From Bemisia tabaci (taxonomy: Eukaryota; Arthropoda; Insecta; Hemiptera; Aleyrodidae): a stretch of 64,000 nucleotides of DNA. Below, one piece after another: positions 34,095-45,714 of the stretch. The stretch's first letter is position 1. Each line of letters opens with the position of its first letter. Under the pieces are notes generated by a model, which was not told the origin of the DNA, searched no databases, and saw only the letters and a list, made by a program, of their open reading frames with translations. The stretch is taken from assembly GCF_918797505.1 (NCBI RefSeq), contig NC_092797.1, positions 46,722,157 to 46,786,156 of the forward strand, written 5' to 3'. Position numbers and translations under genes: made by a program.

Positions 34095-34656
34095 GGATCC
34101 ACTGAGTCGATCAACCAATAGCAACCCGGGTCGCCCGACTGCCCGCGTCTGCACGAACGGGCAACTCCGGTTGCAGCGCGGAATCCCTATTCGGCTCGAC
34201 TACGCATCGCGTTTCAATAGGTTAATATGCCTCGATTGTTGCCGACACAATGCCCGATCGATTAGGAGGAGCCGCCGAGCATCCCGGCCCCCCGGGGGGG
34301 GGGGGAGGAGGGGGGACATCGCGCCGACTCCAATAAATCAAGGATCCATCAATTATGTCATCGAGGGGAGCCTTCTCCCCGGCCCGTGATACCGCGCCAT
34401 GCGACACGACGCTACGTCACGCCGGGGCATATCACCGGCATTCCGAGATCGTGTTGCCATTCCACTCGAAAGTTACTGAATATTTCTGTTTCAATGATTG
34501 TGAGGAAGTACGGTTAATATGCGAAGTGCGGTACTGGCAGCGATCCCAGCCGATTTTTGCCGATTTTGTAAGGCGTTTTTTACACTCCTCCAGCCGCAGA
34601 GTTAGAATCGGGCTTCTAAGAGAATTTAGTATATGCTTTTCGGTGAAAAAATTTCC
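34095..34656. other. no gene recognised; G tract
   Basis: GC-rich with a C and G run at about 34283-34315. No bounded repeat or domain-bearing frame. Confidence 0.4.
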
Positions 34657-34659
34657 CTA

Positions 34660-35039
34660 GGCCTTAACCACACGAGCGCAGTTCGCGGAACTTATTCCTC
34701 GAACTTGGTCAGTTCCCGAACTTATTCCTTGAAACGAGGCATATTGTCCACACGGGTTCGTCCGAACTGGAACCGGAACTTCAATAAAACTATACAATTA
34801 TTGCAAAATAATAGATTATTATGACCGCCAAAGTAACAAAAATAATTGTCAAGATCATATGTAAAGGACGTGAAAAACAAAAACAAGCAAATTCACATCA
34901 AAAGAAACATATTTAGAAGCTCGGAGCACGGGGGAAATTCCAGGTTTTGGAGGAATAAGTTTCAGCTCAGCAAAAAACTTGTTCCGGGAACAAGTTCCTC
35001 GAACTGAGTTCCGCGAACCGCGTTCGTGTGGACAAGGCC
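34660..35039. repeat. GGCCTTGTCCACACGA-ended MITE, copy 1
   Basis: A 380-bp element with ends GGCCTTAACCACACGAGCGC and GCGTTCGTGTGGACAAGGCC. CTA flanks both sides (34657-34659 and 35040-35042). The subterminal parts reiterate TTCCTCGAACT and CGAACTTATTCCT. A short relative lies at 63614-63756. Confidence 0.82.
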
Positions 35040-35042
35040 CTA

Positions 35043-35746
35043 GTGTGTGGCATTAGCCTTTCAGACTAGTTTACAAGTGTCGTAAATCAGGAAAGAAAGA
35101 ATTTTAAGGAGCGTGGATCGCAACTTATTCGTACAAGGATATGTCGTAGGTGGATCTCCGAAAAAAAAGGAGGAAGAAGAAAGGAAGGAAGAAAGAAGGA
35201 AGGAACGCTTATATTTGGTTTATTAATAATGACGAAATTGACTCAAACTGCATTTTAATCAAATGCTTTAAAATTTCGGAAATTGTCTACAGGAAATCCC
35301 CAAACCCTCCCCCCTATCCGTTCAAAACGTCTTATTCATGGCACCCAATGGGAGATGTGTCTTTTCACGGACGAGCCATGCAGAAAAGTTGGTGCCTTTT
35401 TGCGTTATGACGTCCAATTAGACTTCAACTCTCTAATTCACATGTGCGAAGTCCGAAGCTCCGAAAGTTGAGGAATCTCGCGAATTCGTCGGCTGAAGCT
35501 GCGAAGTAAGTTCTCCGCGAAAGACGCGACGGGTGACTGGTGAGCAGTAAGCAGCGTGGAGATGCGTCCACGGCCCGTCTCGCAAAAGATTCAGCATCCT
35601 ATTATCCGCATTAGCATTTTACGGTCCGCTTCATACGTCTGTGTGCGTAAATGCCTCAGAACAAATGCTCTCAGTCGCCCCCTCCCCTCTCCGCCCCATC
35701 CCTCGCCATCAAGGTTGCCAGGTCATGCATTGGAATGTGGATATTA
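35043..35746. other. no gene recognised; purine-rich patch
   Basis: A run of GGAAGGAAGAAAGAAGGAAGG lies at about 35180-35205. No domain-bearing frame or bounded repeat. Confidence 0.4.
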
Positions 35747-35748
35747 TA

Positions 35749-35890
35749 TCAGGGTGTCCACTGTACGGAAAAAGTACGGATACTATGAAAGGGCACGGAT
35801 TTCGGAGGGTCGGTACGGAAGTAAGGAGAATGTACGGATATTCCGTGGAAAGGCAAGGAAAATCGAGATTTTCGTGATGAACTGTAAATA
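35749..35890. repeat. CAGGGTGTCC-ended repeat, GTACGGA type (truncated)
   Basis: It begins CAGGGTGTCCACTGTACGG and reiterates GTACGGA and GGTACGGAAG. The terminal GACACCCTG is missing; the right limit is a guess. Confidence 0.5.
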
Positions 35891-36900
35891 GTATTCCTGG
35901 GTATATGCAATTTCCCAACAAATTTCATTTATTAAAACCCTGGTTCGATTCCTCGTGTTTTCGGTTTATTTCTTTGTGGTTGCATCATTCCACTTTCCCA
36001 ATCTGTTACCGATAAAATTGCGTGTTCGGTAAGGAAATAGTAAGGGAAAGGCAAGGAGGAAGCAAGAATTTTTGAGAGTATTCAAAGAAAGGAATTTTCG
36101 GGAAAGTAAGGTAAAAAGCAAGGAAAAGGTACTAAAAACGCTAGGAATTCCAATGACAGAGTACCAGTAGATTCCGTGAATATTACACCTAATGGAGGGT
36201 AAAGTGCTGGTTTTCAGCACAATCTGGCAACAACGCTCGCCATCCTCGTCTGGAAGCGCGACCGGCCCGCTCGGGAGGAGACACGAGAAAAGTTACAACT
36301 TTCTCGAGTGATCTCGCGTATGCGAGTGCCAAACTTGCCGCGAGCATATTTCGCTTCTTTCGAGCTTTTTCCGCGCTTTTTCTCGGGGTTTTTCGCCGGA
36401 TCCCCTGTCAGCAGTGTTGTTGAACCCGGGCGTTTCATAGGGAGGGAAAAGACGGCGGTGGCAGTTCGTCGTGTCCCAGACGAAGGAGCGTAACTCCACT
36501 CCAAGGTTGAAAAATTGACTGAAATAATTTAATTTTTAAAGGAATACACCTGTGTAATTTTCCCCAAAATTTTTCTGATTTTTGCATGAGATCAGGAGAA
36601 AAATCGGAGACAATTGAGTTAGAAATGTCTGAAATTCTCTCGCGGTAAATAATGCAATTCGTCAGCGAAATGACGAGTTTTGAATGCAGGGTCCGAAAAT
36701 GGCTCAGCTCGGAAAAATTGAAATTTCGCCGTATTGCTGAAATTGTATTTAGGATTGCCTCTTTTTTTATTATTAGGTATTACATTTTCCGTAAGCAAGG
36801 CCGAGAACTGACAAATTAAGCACCTCTAAATTACCGAAGTACATTCTCTCCTCGAGGATCATGAGTGTGAATAACATCATTGGTTTTTAGTTTTAATTGT
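35891..36900. other. no gene recognised
   Basis: A stretch rich in AAGGAAA words (36025-36130) may be more of the preceding repeat. The GC-rich portion at 36230-36490 has overlapping frames on both strands with no recognisable domain. Confidence 0.35.
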
Positions 36901-37150
36901 ATTAGTAATTTCCGTTTGTCTTTCTTCTGTTACAGGTGAGTGGCGCGAACTTTTTCCATCTATACTACTTCGACTACATCTGTTCTTGCCCTGAAATCTC
37001 CCTGTTCTCGGTAACGTTAGTATTCGTTAATCCAGGACTACACAGTCCACAAATTTCGCCTAAGCTCCGTGTAAAAAATCTGGGTCAAGTCCGCCAATTT
37101 TTCACCCGAACGTCGTTGAAATTGTGTGACACTTCTCGATTCTCCGAGTG
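36895..37150 (+). other. candidate recursive splice site or exon start (TTACAG|GTGAGT)
   Basis: A strong pyrimidine tract (36911-36931) leads to TTACAG ending at 36935, followed at once by GTGAGT. The sequence 36936-37147 is open in one frame (about 70 residues) and ends at a possible 5' splice site GTGAGT at 37148. It could be a recursive splice site with its exon, or an ordinary coding exon. I do not recognise the encoded peptide. Confidence 0.35.
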
Positions 37151-37243
37151 AGTAATGATGGTGACGAAACGGATGAAAAATGAACGAATCGTTCTTTACT
37201 CATTGTCAGCAACTTCCGTCGCCCGTTGACGGTACGGTCCGCC

Positions 37244-37470
37244 GCACAAGGGAGCAGGCCGTCGGACGAGATCGGACATGAATTTATTTTACAGAAAATG
37301 CAAATTTTAATGTTTATTCCGTTACATTATACATTTTAATGTGTGATTCTTGAAGAAAATAACACGAGAAAACCATTAGAGCCATTTTTAGTTTTCCACG
37401 CTTTGTTTCAACCAAAATATAAGCTTTTTAAGTTGTCTGACTTTTCCCATCGACTCGTGTCCCATTGTGC
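37244..37470. repeat. GCACAGTGG-family MITE, copy 4
   Basis: Ends GCACAAGGGAGCAGG and CGACTCGTGTCCCATTGTGC are more diverged than in other copies, but GCC flanks both sides (37241-37243 and 37471-37473). Length is 227 bp. Confidence 0.78.
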
Positions 37471-37473
37471 GCC

Positions 37474-38198
37474 GTTGCGACCGGCGCAGGAAGGAACATC
37501 GTGTTGCTGTTCTGTATCCTTCGTTTTTTCTCTCTTTTTTTTATTTACTCTATTTTTGCCGCGTTTTGTTGTTCTTCGGTGAGTTGATAAAACAAAACCG
37601 TCAGTGACAGCACTCGTGTGAATTGGATTCAGAGTCTAGCGAAGCAGTGTTGCCGTTTCGATGTCGTTTATTTTTGTTAATCAGGAGTGTAAAAAATGCT
37701 CGATCTCGCGGATCGAGGATCGCGGCAAACGTGAGGCAATTTTCGGAATTGATGCCGATTTTTTTTCAATTTTTTAGCGTACTGAAAATAAATCACCGCT
37801 TTTCTTTTTCTATTTACCTAGGTATAATTTTAAACGAATTTTCCCTCGTCGTGAATTGGACGTTTTGTCATGAAAGTAAACATTTGTCTGTAAAGCAAAT
37901 GAGAGAATTGCCCGAGAGGCAACAACGCCGGCTCGCAGTAAACGGGCGGCGTTTTAGAACTTTTTGCACGATTTGCTGGGGGTTTTTTTCGGACAGGGAA
38001 TACATGTTCGCCATCGGAACGCTTGAAACGCATGTTTTCGGATTCATTCTTCATTGCAGCCAAAATTGAAGAATTAATCAATTAATCAAATGTTGATTTG
38101 GAAGAAAATGTCAAATGTTTTCGTCATATGTTGGAATCAAACATTTTGCAACTAGAAACTATTTATTTAGGCTACCTATCTGCTAAAGGAGCCTACGG
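37474..38198. other. no gene recognised
   Basis: CTTTTTCTATTTACCTAG|GTATAA at about 37805-37826 is another pyrimidine-rich 3' splice-like site abutting a weak 5' splice-like site. The 148-residue frame at 37623-38069 has no recognisable domain. Confidence 0.3.
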
Positions 38199-38200
38199 TA

Positions 38201-38428
38201 CACTGGAAAAAAACACACATTGGATCTAGAGTCCAGACTCTTGAAAACATTGACAAGAAAAAATACTCTTGATTCAATCAGATTTAAGCTTAAATCAAAA
38301 GGAAATCCGCTCAAATTAAGAGGCTGGGTCCTTGATTTAAGCTTAAATCTGATTGAATCAAGAGTACTTTTTCTTGTCGATGTTTTTAAGAGTCTGGAAT
38401 CTAGATCCAATGTAATTTTTTTCCAGTG
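38201..38428. repeat. CACTGG foldback element, copy 1
   Basis: A 228-bp foldback in which nearly the whole element is self-complementary: TTGGATCTAGAGTCCAGACT at the left and AGTCTGGAATCTAGATCC at the right, with GATTTAAGCTTAAATC words on both sides of the centre. TA flanks both ends (38199-38200 and 38429-38430). Ends CACTGG and CCAGTG with TA suggest a Tc1/mariner-type relative, which is inference. Confidence 0.88.
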
Positions 38429-38430
38429 TA

Positions 38431-38973
38431 CGTAATGTTGTTTCTAAAATGTGCGTGATACAGTAGTTCCTCGCTGCAGAATGACGTTCAATTTTCCTTA
38501 TTCGAGCACTTGCAACTTTTAACCAATTTTAAGGCCAATTTGCGCTATGGAGCATCCCCTCTTCTCACAATTTTTTCTATCCGAGCAGCGTCCTTGACGC
38601 AATATGCGACGGTGTGCGAGACAAAGGTCGGAGTTCAGGAGAGCAGCGGACTGGGGACTGCACGGCTGTCAAAACCGCGAACAGGCATAGGGTTTCAAAC
38701 GGGAGGTACGCTGTTCTCGCCCGCAGGAGTGCGGTTCGGCGCCGGTGGGCGAAGGGTCGGCGGGAGGAAGGCGGGGCAAATGTGGTGGAAACATCCGAGT
38801 AAAAAAGTAATGAATGAGGCTTGTTCCCGTTCTAATCGCGAACACCCTCCTATTTACCGCCCCACCCCCCTTCGCGCTGCCGCATGCCCGCCCCTCGCCC
38901 CGCGCCTCGGCCCCCAGTCCGCCGCTGTTTTTGGCCCCGCGATCGATGCGCCGCGCAGGCTTACCGGCAGGAC
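38431..38973. other. no gene recognised; GC-rich
   Basis: CpG- and G-rich at 38700-38960. The 159-residue frame at 38510-38989 ends inside the next MITE and has no domain. Confidence 0.4.
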
Positions 38974-38977
38974 AAGA

Positions 38978-39230
38978 CTGCCGTGTTAAGGAAAAAGGCC
39001 GTATGAACCTTCAGGCGTTGCCAAATTTCTTTTGGTAATTCACGAATTTTCTGGAATATTTGTCATTATTTTTCTTCCGATTTTTCAAAGAGTTTTGTTC
39101 TAAATTTGATCTAAATAGTATGAAATTTTTGAGGCTAAATATTCATTACTTTCTTCAAAAATAAGCATTTTCTAGGAGAAAATTTGGCAACTCTCGAATG
39201 TTCATACGGCGTTTTTCCTTAGCACGGCAG
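38978..39230. repeat. CTGCCGTG-family MITE, copy 7
   Basis: A full-length 253-bp copy. It begins CTGCCGTGTTAAGGAAAAAG, ends TTTCCTTAGCACGGCAG, and is flanked by AAGA at 38974-38977 and 39231-39234. It is one of the best preserved copies. Confidence 0.92.
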
Positions 39231-39346
39231 AAGATGCATTTGGATTTTAGACCTTTTTCTCCTGTAATTCGAAGAGGTAAAAGGTGTGGACAGGGTTACA
39301 AAGGTCGGTGAAATCCTGGGAAAGTCAGGGAATTTGAAAGCAACCT

Positions 39347-39629
39347 CAGGGTGTCTGCAAGTCCGGAAATAGTACTGATTTTTTAAGGGCGGTCCGGAAG
39401 CACTGTAAAAGTGCGGAAATTTCGCAAGAAGGTTCGGAATTCTTTTCAATTGTTCGTAATTTTTGAGCGAGAAATTCAAATTTTTGAAATTTCTCTGATT
39501 TCGTCAAATGGCGTTACTGAAGAAGTATTGAATTTTTCTGTTGAGGAGGTACTTATTTTCTTGAGAATGCACTGAAAAAGAACTGTAAAAGTACTGATTT
39601 TTGGCCAGCCTGTTTTAGTAGACACCCTG
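39347..39629. repeat. CAGGGTGTC-ended MITE, GTCCGGAA type (complete)
   Basis: It runs from CAGGGTGTCTGCAAGTCCGG to TAGTAGACACCCTG, 283 bp, flanked by CAACCT on both sides (6 bp; 7 of 8 if shifted). The interior reiterates GTCCGGAA and GTACTGAAAAAG-like words. The flanking sequence is itself GTCAGGGAATTTG-type repeat. Confidence 0.75.
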
Positions 39630-40639
39630 CAACCTGGAATGTCTGGGTGAAGTTAGGAGATTTAGCTCAGAGTCCGGGAAATTTTCAAATTGCAAAATTT
39701 CTGTGGAAAAAAATCGAGGGAATACTAGGGAACGAATAAAAAATAGAATTTCAGATTTTATTCTACATCAAATAAACAAAACTAGGTATAGATCAAATCA
39801 CGCAATGAACAAAAAACATGTATTAGTAAGTAGAGAAAAAAGCAGAGAAAAAGTGAAACGAATGAAATAAAAATATAGGAATGAAGAATTGATATTCTTT
39901 TCGGCGATAACATCGTAACTGATGGAAACCCTTCGCACAGATCCGCGGTTATTTGTCTATCACTACAGATTACAGCAATGCACATGAGACGTTGCCAGTT
40001 GGTGCGAAGAGAGACCTTGCCTTCTATTCAAACCAGATGTCGCGATCCGTAAAATTCGGCATCACTGCACGTATCCAAAGCTCTGCTCATTAAGCACGGG
40101 AATAATTATTTTCGATGTACAGCCTAATGGACAGGTTGTGAACCCGTGACACTCGCCGGATAAAGATAACTCTTATTACGTCCGTCGAGATTTCCCTCCT
40201 CCCCTCCTCTCTGTTTACGCGACAAAATATTGTAATTTTCCCACGGCGCACAGTTCGCAAGAATATGAAACGGATATTTTCCGCTCCCAATCCGGGAGTA
40301 CCGTACACTACTACGACCAGTTCTTATACATATTTTTGTTGGAATGCGAGGTAAATTAATAACGTCTAGTATCAATTTTAGTCAAATGCATCGGTGCAGT
40401 CAGGAGCTGGCCCGCTTTCTTCTAGCGATTTACTTTTCTCAATTTTCAACTACTGAATTTACCTCCAAGTAATAGGCCCCTTCTAACAGGGTGGTTTTTT
40501 ATACATTTTCGTATTATGTTGTGTACTTGTATATTATACATATACAAGCAAATGAAAATACTGCTAATTCTTTTCAAAAAGAATTCTCGGCTTTGCACTA
40601 CACATTCCGTGCATAGCTCTCGTTTCAACGGATTTCGAC
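39630..40639. other. no gene recognised
   Basis: Ordinary AT-rich sequence with no bounded repeat or domain-bearing frame. Confidence 0.45.
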
Positions 40640-40642
40640 GCC

Positions 40643-40877
40643 CCTACTGGATTGAGTTAATTAGAGAGGTCGGACATGAAATTATTGACTAAAACTGTAA
40701 ATTTTGGTGTTTATTTCGTCACATTTTAAGTCTCAATGGGTGCTTTCAGAAGTAAAGTTGACGAGGAAACCGATGGAACGACTTTGAGAACCTCAAAGTT
40801 CTGTATAAACGGAGTTACAAGCTATGTTAAGTTTTCAAATTTTTTCCGACCTTCCCTATTGACTCGATCCACTGTGC
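40643..40877. repeat. GCACAGTGG-family MITE, copy 5
   Basis: The left end is worn (CCTACTGGATTGAGTTAATT) but the right end is intact (ATTGACTCGATCCACTGTGC). GCC flanks both sides (40640-40642 and 40878-40880). Length is 235 bp. Confidence 0.85.
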
Positions 40878-40880
40878 GCC

Positions 40881-41931
40881 TGCAACATTGTTGTCACGAA
40901 CGCCGAGCTTTATCAATTATCACGGCGCGAACATTTTTAGCGTGGCCTCGATTGATAAAGGAGGGACAGGGAAAGGAGGAAAAAGAAAAAAAAACCCACG
41001 GTTGCGGCTCTCGGGTCGCGGAGGAGGCGAAAATGATTCGCTCCGGCATTGAGTCGCGTTTCACGTGCTCCGACCGTCACCGATGTAACGTCCGACTGAG
41101 ACCACAAGTCCGTCCACGACGATGAGTGCACGTCCAATCTGCTGTGTCGAAAAGACGAGAAGTGATTTCCTACTGACTTGAGAAATCTAGTTTTCTGAGA
41201 GAATCGATAATATAATTGATCCTTTTTCGTAGATCAATCGATCAATCGATTTAGCGCAAAGCTTACCGAGCTTCCGGCGGGAAAGCTAGAGCGGATGAAT
41301 TCCGTATGAATAGAAAACGAATATATTCCCGACATTGTGCCGCGATTTCTCGCTTCTAGGCCCCACCACCATTCAGACCGTAGCTCCATTCTCACGTGAG
41401 TCCCAAAAACCACTGAGTTAAAGCGGATACAGGGTTCATCTCTAAGTGCACTTGGGTTCTTTCACCGGTGGAGCGAGGACATCATCCCCCGCCCGACATC
41501 CCTAATATCCTGAGAGCTTTGTTTATGCAGCTCCCCTCGAACCCTCCCGTTTTTTACGTTTATTTTTTAATGCACTCCCCCGCGCTCGTTTTCGGCTTGT
41601 TAAAGCTGTTTTCGTTGTTTCGGATCCGGGCCGGGTAATTTTTCAGGCGTTTTGAAATATTTTCCGGTTTCCGCGCGAGCGGCCGGCCCTGTTGTTTGAA
41701 ATATTTTCCGCACGGAGAAAAACCCGTGGTTATACGAAACGAATATAGTTCAGGGGTTGCTTGACGGTTCTATGCCACGAGGGCTCAGGGAATTCTGAGC
41801 GCTTCAAGCTTTTTTCAAACGTGCGATAAATTCTTTTAATATGTTGATATTTTACAATTCATTCGCGCGAATAATCGCGAAATCGCACCTAAAAAATCAG
41901 GTTAATCCAAAATTAACTATTAGGAAACATC
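40881..41931. other. no gene recognised
   Basis: CTTTATCAAT and ATTGATAAAG form a small inverted pair at about 40909-40959. The rest shows no bounded repeat. Frames are short. Confidence 0.4.
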
Positions 41932-42186
41932 CTGTACCACGTAAAAACAAAACGCCGTATGAACTTTCGAGAGTTGTCGAATTTTTTCCAATAAAATGTT
42001 TAATTTTGAGGGAAGGTATGAATATTTTTCCGTAACATTTTCAGGAACTTCGGGTGAAATTGCCAACATAATTATCCGAAAAACTCGAAGAAAAATATTC
42101 ACAAGTTTACCAGGAAATTCTTGTTTTACCGCAGGAAAGTTGGCAACGCCTGGAGGTTCTTACGGCGTTTTTCCACAGCACGGTAG
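41932..42186. repeat. CTGCCGTG-family MITE, copy 8
   Basis: The left end is degenerate (CTGTACCACGTAAAAACAAA) but the interior AACGCCGTATGAACTTTCG is intact. The right end is TTTCCACAGCACGGTAG. No matching flanking 4-mer. Length is 255 bp. Confidence 0.75.
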
Positions 42187-42202
42187 CCTATCCGAACGTA
42201 TA

Positions 42203-42536
42203 CTCAAGGTAGATTTACACAGGTATGGACAGAACTTAACAACTGGCCTCTGATTGGCTCTCCAGCGGCCCCTTAACGTCAGCCATTTTGAATGTTTTGA
42301 TTATTTTGATTTATTATGTTCGGTTTATCGTTTGTCAAAATTTTGTGGGATTTTTTGCACAATTTTGATAATGCGATATTAATTTTAACGTTTAAACGCA
42401 CAAACGTTTGAATGTTAATTTGATTGTAATTTAATTAAAAAACGGGCCCCTTAACCTACGTCACGTAGTCATGTGACACGTACTGAGGCTCATGGGAAAT
42501 TTTCAACTTTTCCATACCTGTGTAAATCTACCTTGA
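42203..42536. repeat. TCAAGGTAGATTTACACAGG-ended MITE
   Basis: A 334-bp element with inverted ends CTCAAGGTAGATTTACACAG and CTGTGTAAATCTACCTTGA, flanked by CGTATA at 42197-42202 and 42537-42542 (6 bp). It lies 16 bp beyond the preceding MITE. Non-coding. Confidence 0.85.
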
Positions 42537-42542
42537 CGTATA

Positions 42543-43025
42543 GTCTTTTCTTTCTGTTCTTCTTCACGCGGTGTGATGTCAGGGATCCATATTGAATGGG
42601 TCTCAAACGGAGGAGGTGAAAAGGAAGGGGGTTGTGGAGGGGGTGGATGAGGCGATTAGGGGTTGGTTTGAAGAGCGGCTGGAACTCCACCCGAGTGAGA
42701 GCGGCGCGTCGCGTCGTTGAGAGGCCGAGTGGAGGGCGAGGTCCGACGTAACCTGTTATCGGATTGATTGAATTCCCTTTCACTGCCCACTTGGCTCCTG
42801 ACTCGCCTCCACCCCCGCCCCCGCACCCCGGCCCCTTGTCGCGTCGCGGGGGGGGGGGGGGGCAGTTGTAGCGGCCCCCTCTCGAAGGTATGACTGTCGA
42901 GTGCCGCTGATTGTGACTTCTGAACTGCAACAATCACTTAAATCTGGCAGATGATCTCGGTTGGCTCGGACGGCTTGGATCTCATCTGGAAATGGACTTG
43001 TCTCCGTCAAGAAACGACTCGTTCT
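42543..43025. other. no gene recognised; G tract
   Basis: GC-rich at 42600-42870 with a G run at about 42849-42862. Frames on the minus strand across this block are low-complexity proline- and glycine-rich. Confidence 0.4.
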
Positions 43026-43029
43026 ACTA

Positions 43030-43283
43030 CTGCCGTGTTACGGAAAAACGCCGTATGAGCCTTCAGGTGTTGCCAGATTCTCCTAAAAAAAACCAAATTT
43101 ACTGCAAATTTTTTAAATGTTTTAGTTCAGAATTTTCTGACGATTTTTTTCGCGATTTGATCTGAAGTACCTGTAAAATGTCAAGGAAAAATATAAGTAA
43201 CTTTCCTCAAAAAATACACGATTAATTTTGGGAAATTTGGCAACTATCGAATGTTCACACAGCGTTTTTCCTTAGCACGGCGG
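43030..43283. repeat. CTGCCGTG-family MITE, copy 9
   Basis: A full-length 254-bp copy. It begins CTGCCGTGTTACGGAAAAAC, ends TTTCCTTAGCACGGCGG, and is flanked by ACTA at 43026-43029 and 43284-43287. Confidence 0.9.
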
Positions 43284-43287
43284 ACTA

Positions 43288-45595
43288 GTAGACACCATGC
43301 CTCTACTCAGGGTTTCTACCGTCAGTAGAAACTGGAACAACCGAAAAATATCAGGATATTCAATATAATGAGGAACAAAAATCAGGAAAGTATCAGAATC
43401 GGTCATGGATCAGGAAATTCCGAGTGCGTCGAACATTTTTCAACTACATGGAGTTTGGCACGTGTAAAAGTAAAACATTTCATTCGATTCATCAAAAATG
43501 TTAGATTGCAAAGTCGAACAAGTGCCACTTTATTCGCTTAAAAAATCACGATGTCATTAAACGTCATTTCTCATGTCGTGATCTCGTCGATACGTCGATC
43601 ATCGTGTTAGTTCACGTAACATTTTGGGAAACATCAGGAAAATCGGAAGTGGAATATCACCAGACTCTCTGTTTACTACCTCGTTCACCTTTGAGGAGTT
43701 CCTTGGATTTCCACGAGCCTGTGGCACTCTCACCATTGTGCGCTCATTCGATTTCGTCGAGGAACGCGAAGCTCTCCGCTGGGCAATTTTCCCGAACGCT
43801 CACTTGAGCGCGGGGAACAACAACCCGTCGTACGTGACCGGGCACAGGGTCGCTCGGCCAACTCTCAGCCCCCGGAGCAAATTGAATTGCCTGGAAAAAT
43901 TCAGCGCGGAAAATTCGATCAAACTCACCGAGATTCCAGCGAGCCGGCTTACGACGGAGACTAACAACGGAGGGATGAGTTCCGTTTTTAGCACTTTGTG
44001 GTCGTGAGGAGTCGTTTCCACAGGGTGTGTCGCACCATTGCCAGTTGAAGCAATTTGGCAACATTGCTCTATCTCTCTCTATTTAAACGTAAGAAAATGA
44101 ATCGATTCACGGAAGGGTTCGATTCGTTTGTTTTTCATGAGAAAAAATTCTTAAAAATCGTGCAGGCGATTTGCCAACACGTCATTTTCAAAACACTGTG
44201 AATCGGCGAGTTTTTTACCAAATGAGCTCAACAAGGTCTCATTCGATCAGTAATTACGTTCTCTAGAGCTCTGTCTAAACCGCATGTCGATATCTTTTTT
44301 AGTTTTTTTTTAAATCGCCATCGCTGCATTCTTTTTGGGACAGCCTACGTATTTTCCAATGTTCCTGTTTCCTCTTCCTTGACCTCTTCGAATGCTCTGA
44401 ATTTCTGTCCCGTAAACTGGGAAAAACTCTTTATTTTCGCGCAGCACATGACGACTCACCAACATCACACCAACTTCCCGCTATTTCTATCTGAAGAAAA
44501 AACCCCTAGGAATTAGGGCAACTAAACCCCCCCTCCCTCCCCCCCCCCAAAAAAAAAAACACGAGATGCAAAAATCCTTGCGCTTCCGTATGGAAAACGA
44601 GTCACGCGCCAGGTCGTACGCACGAACACGGCGCGCGCCGCTAATCCTCCAAACGTTGCCAATTTCACTTAAAAATTCGTCAGGAGAGGCTGAAGCAGAG
44701 GGAAATTTCGGGGAAATGGCGGCGTCGCAGCGGATTTGGAAGCGTTTAAAACGAACCTGTACAGAGAATTAGACTTGACGTAACAATGAATCGAGGACGT
44801 ACCGCGAGAGGGGACGAAGGGAAGGGGCGGAGGGCAGGGAAAGTTGATGCCGGCAAACCGAAATCTCTTTTCGAACTACCCACCCGAGCAACAACAGCCA
44901 GTAGTCAGTCCGTCGAAAGCGGGGTTGTCTCTCATCGCGGGAAATAACAGTTAATGCTACGAATTTAATTTCTCACTCAAAAGGTTACGTATTCAACCGG
45001 CGAGTTCAAAAATTGTCCAATTCATGGGTTTCGGGTTCCTCCTTTCCGCAGAAACATGTTCTCTGGAGGTTGCCGCATCTCTAATGTGTTCGCGTCGAAA
45101 CTGGAAGTATCCGAAGTGGTCAAACATAATTAATACGTATTCCAAATGGTCACGCCATCGATGAGCAACGAGGGAGCTGACGCGTAAAAGTCGTCCCACT
45201 TGCATGCTTCTCCAGAGAGAGAGTTGGGCTCCAGGAAGATGAGCAAGATCTCTCCCCTCGTTGACTTTTTTGACCGTTACGTAGTTTTTATCTTCCTCCG
45301 CGAAGGTAAGTTTTTTCGAGTTGGACGAGGCCCTGCGTAACGGAATAAATTCTCGGAAATCCGACAAAAAGTGACAACGATCAACAAAAGGACACTTGAA
45401 CCGACTCCGGTATCCGCGGAGCTATCTTTCGGAGTAAAAGTTACTTAATTATCGGGGGGCCCACGCCAAAACCGGGGGGGGGGGGGGGGTCTTTTGCCGG
45501 TCGGGGAGGATCTTAGCGCGCGGGAACTGGGATGAAACTTGCAACAACAAAGGATCAGGAACATCAGGCAGTGTAATCAACGGGAAACGAAAACA
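43288..45595. other. no gene recognised; ATCAGGA words and half a hAT-like element
   Basis: The stretch at 43310-43430 has TATCAGGA-type words like the other reiterated-word repeats. TTTGGCAACATTGCTC with TTTAAACG at about 44050-44090 matches half of the element at 17464. C and A runs lie at 44527-44560, and a G run at 45473-45490. No coding sequence is recognised. Confidence 0.4.
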
Positions 45596-45714
45596 CGTCG
45601 CTCCCCCGAAAAGGCGTATCGCAATTTCCATGTGAGCCTTGTTTTCTGTATGATTCTATGCTTTTGGGGTCTCATCTGGAAATAGAGATACGCTTTTACG
45701 TCCGGGGGGCGACG
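45596..45714. repeat. AAGGGCGTATCTC hairpin MITE, copy 2
   Basis: About 119 bp with inverted ends CGTCGCTCCCCCG and CCGGGGGGCGACG. AAAAGGCGTATCGC faces GAGATACGCTTTTACG. The interior has CATGTGAGCC, as in other copies. Confidence 0.75.

Noticed and set aside
35940..35960. A B box (GGTTCGATTCC) suggesting another tRNA or SINE
   Set aside because: There is no A box at the right distance upstream and no A-rich tail.
37800..37830. Another recursive-splice-like junction (TTTACCTAG|GTATAA)
   Set aside because: The 5' half is a poor match to GTRAGT, and it lies only about 900 bp from the stronger site at 36936. It shows that such pairs can arise by chance.
38510..38989. 159-residue plus-strand frame
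   Set aside because: Its 3' end lies inside a MITE and the rest is in a GC-rich block without a domain.
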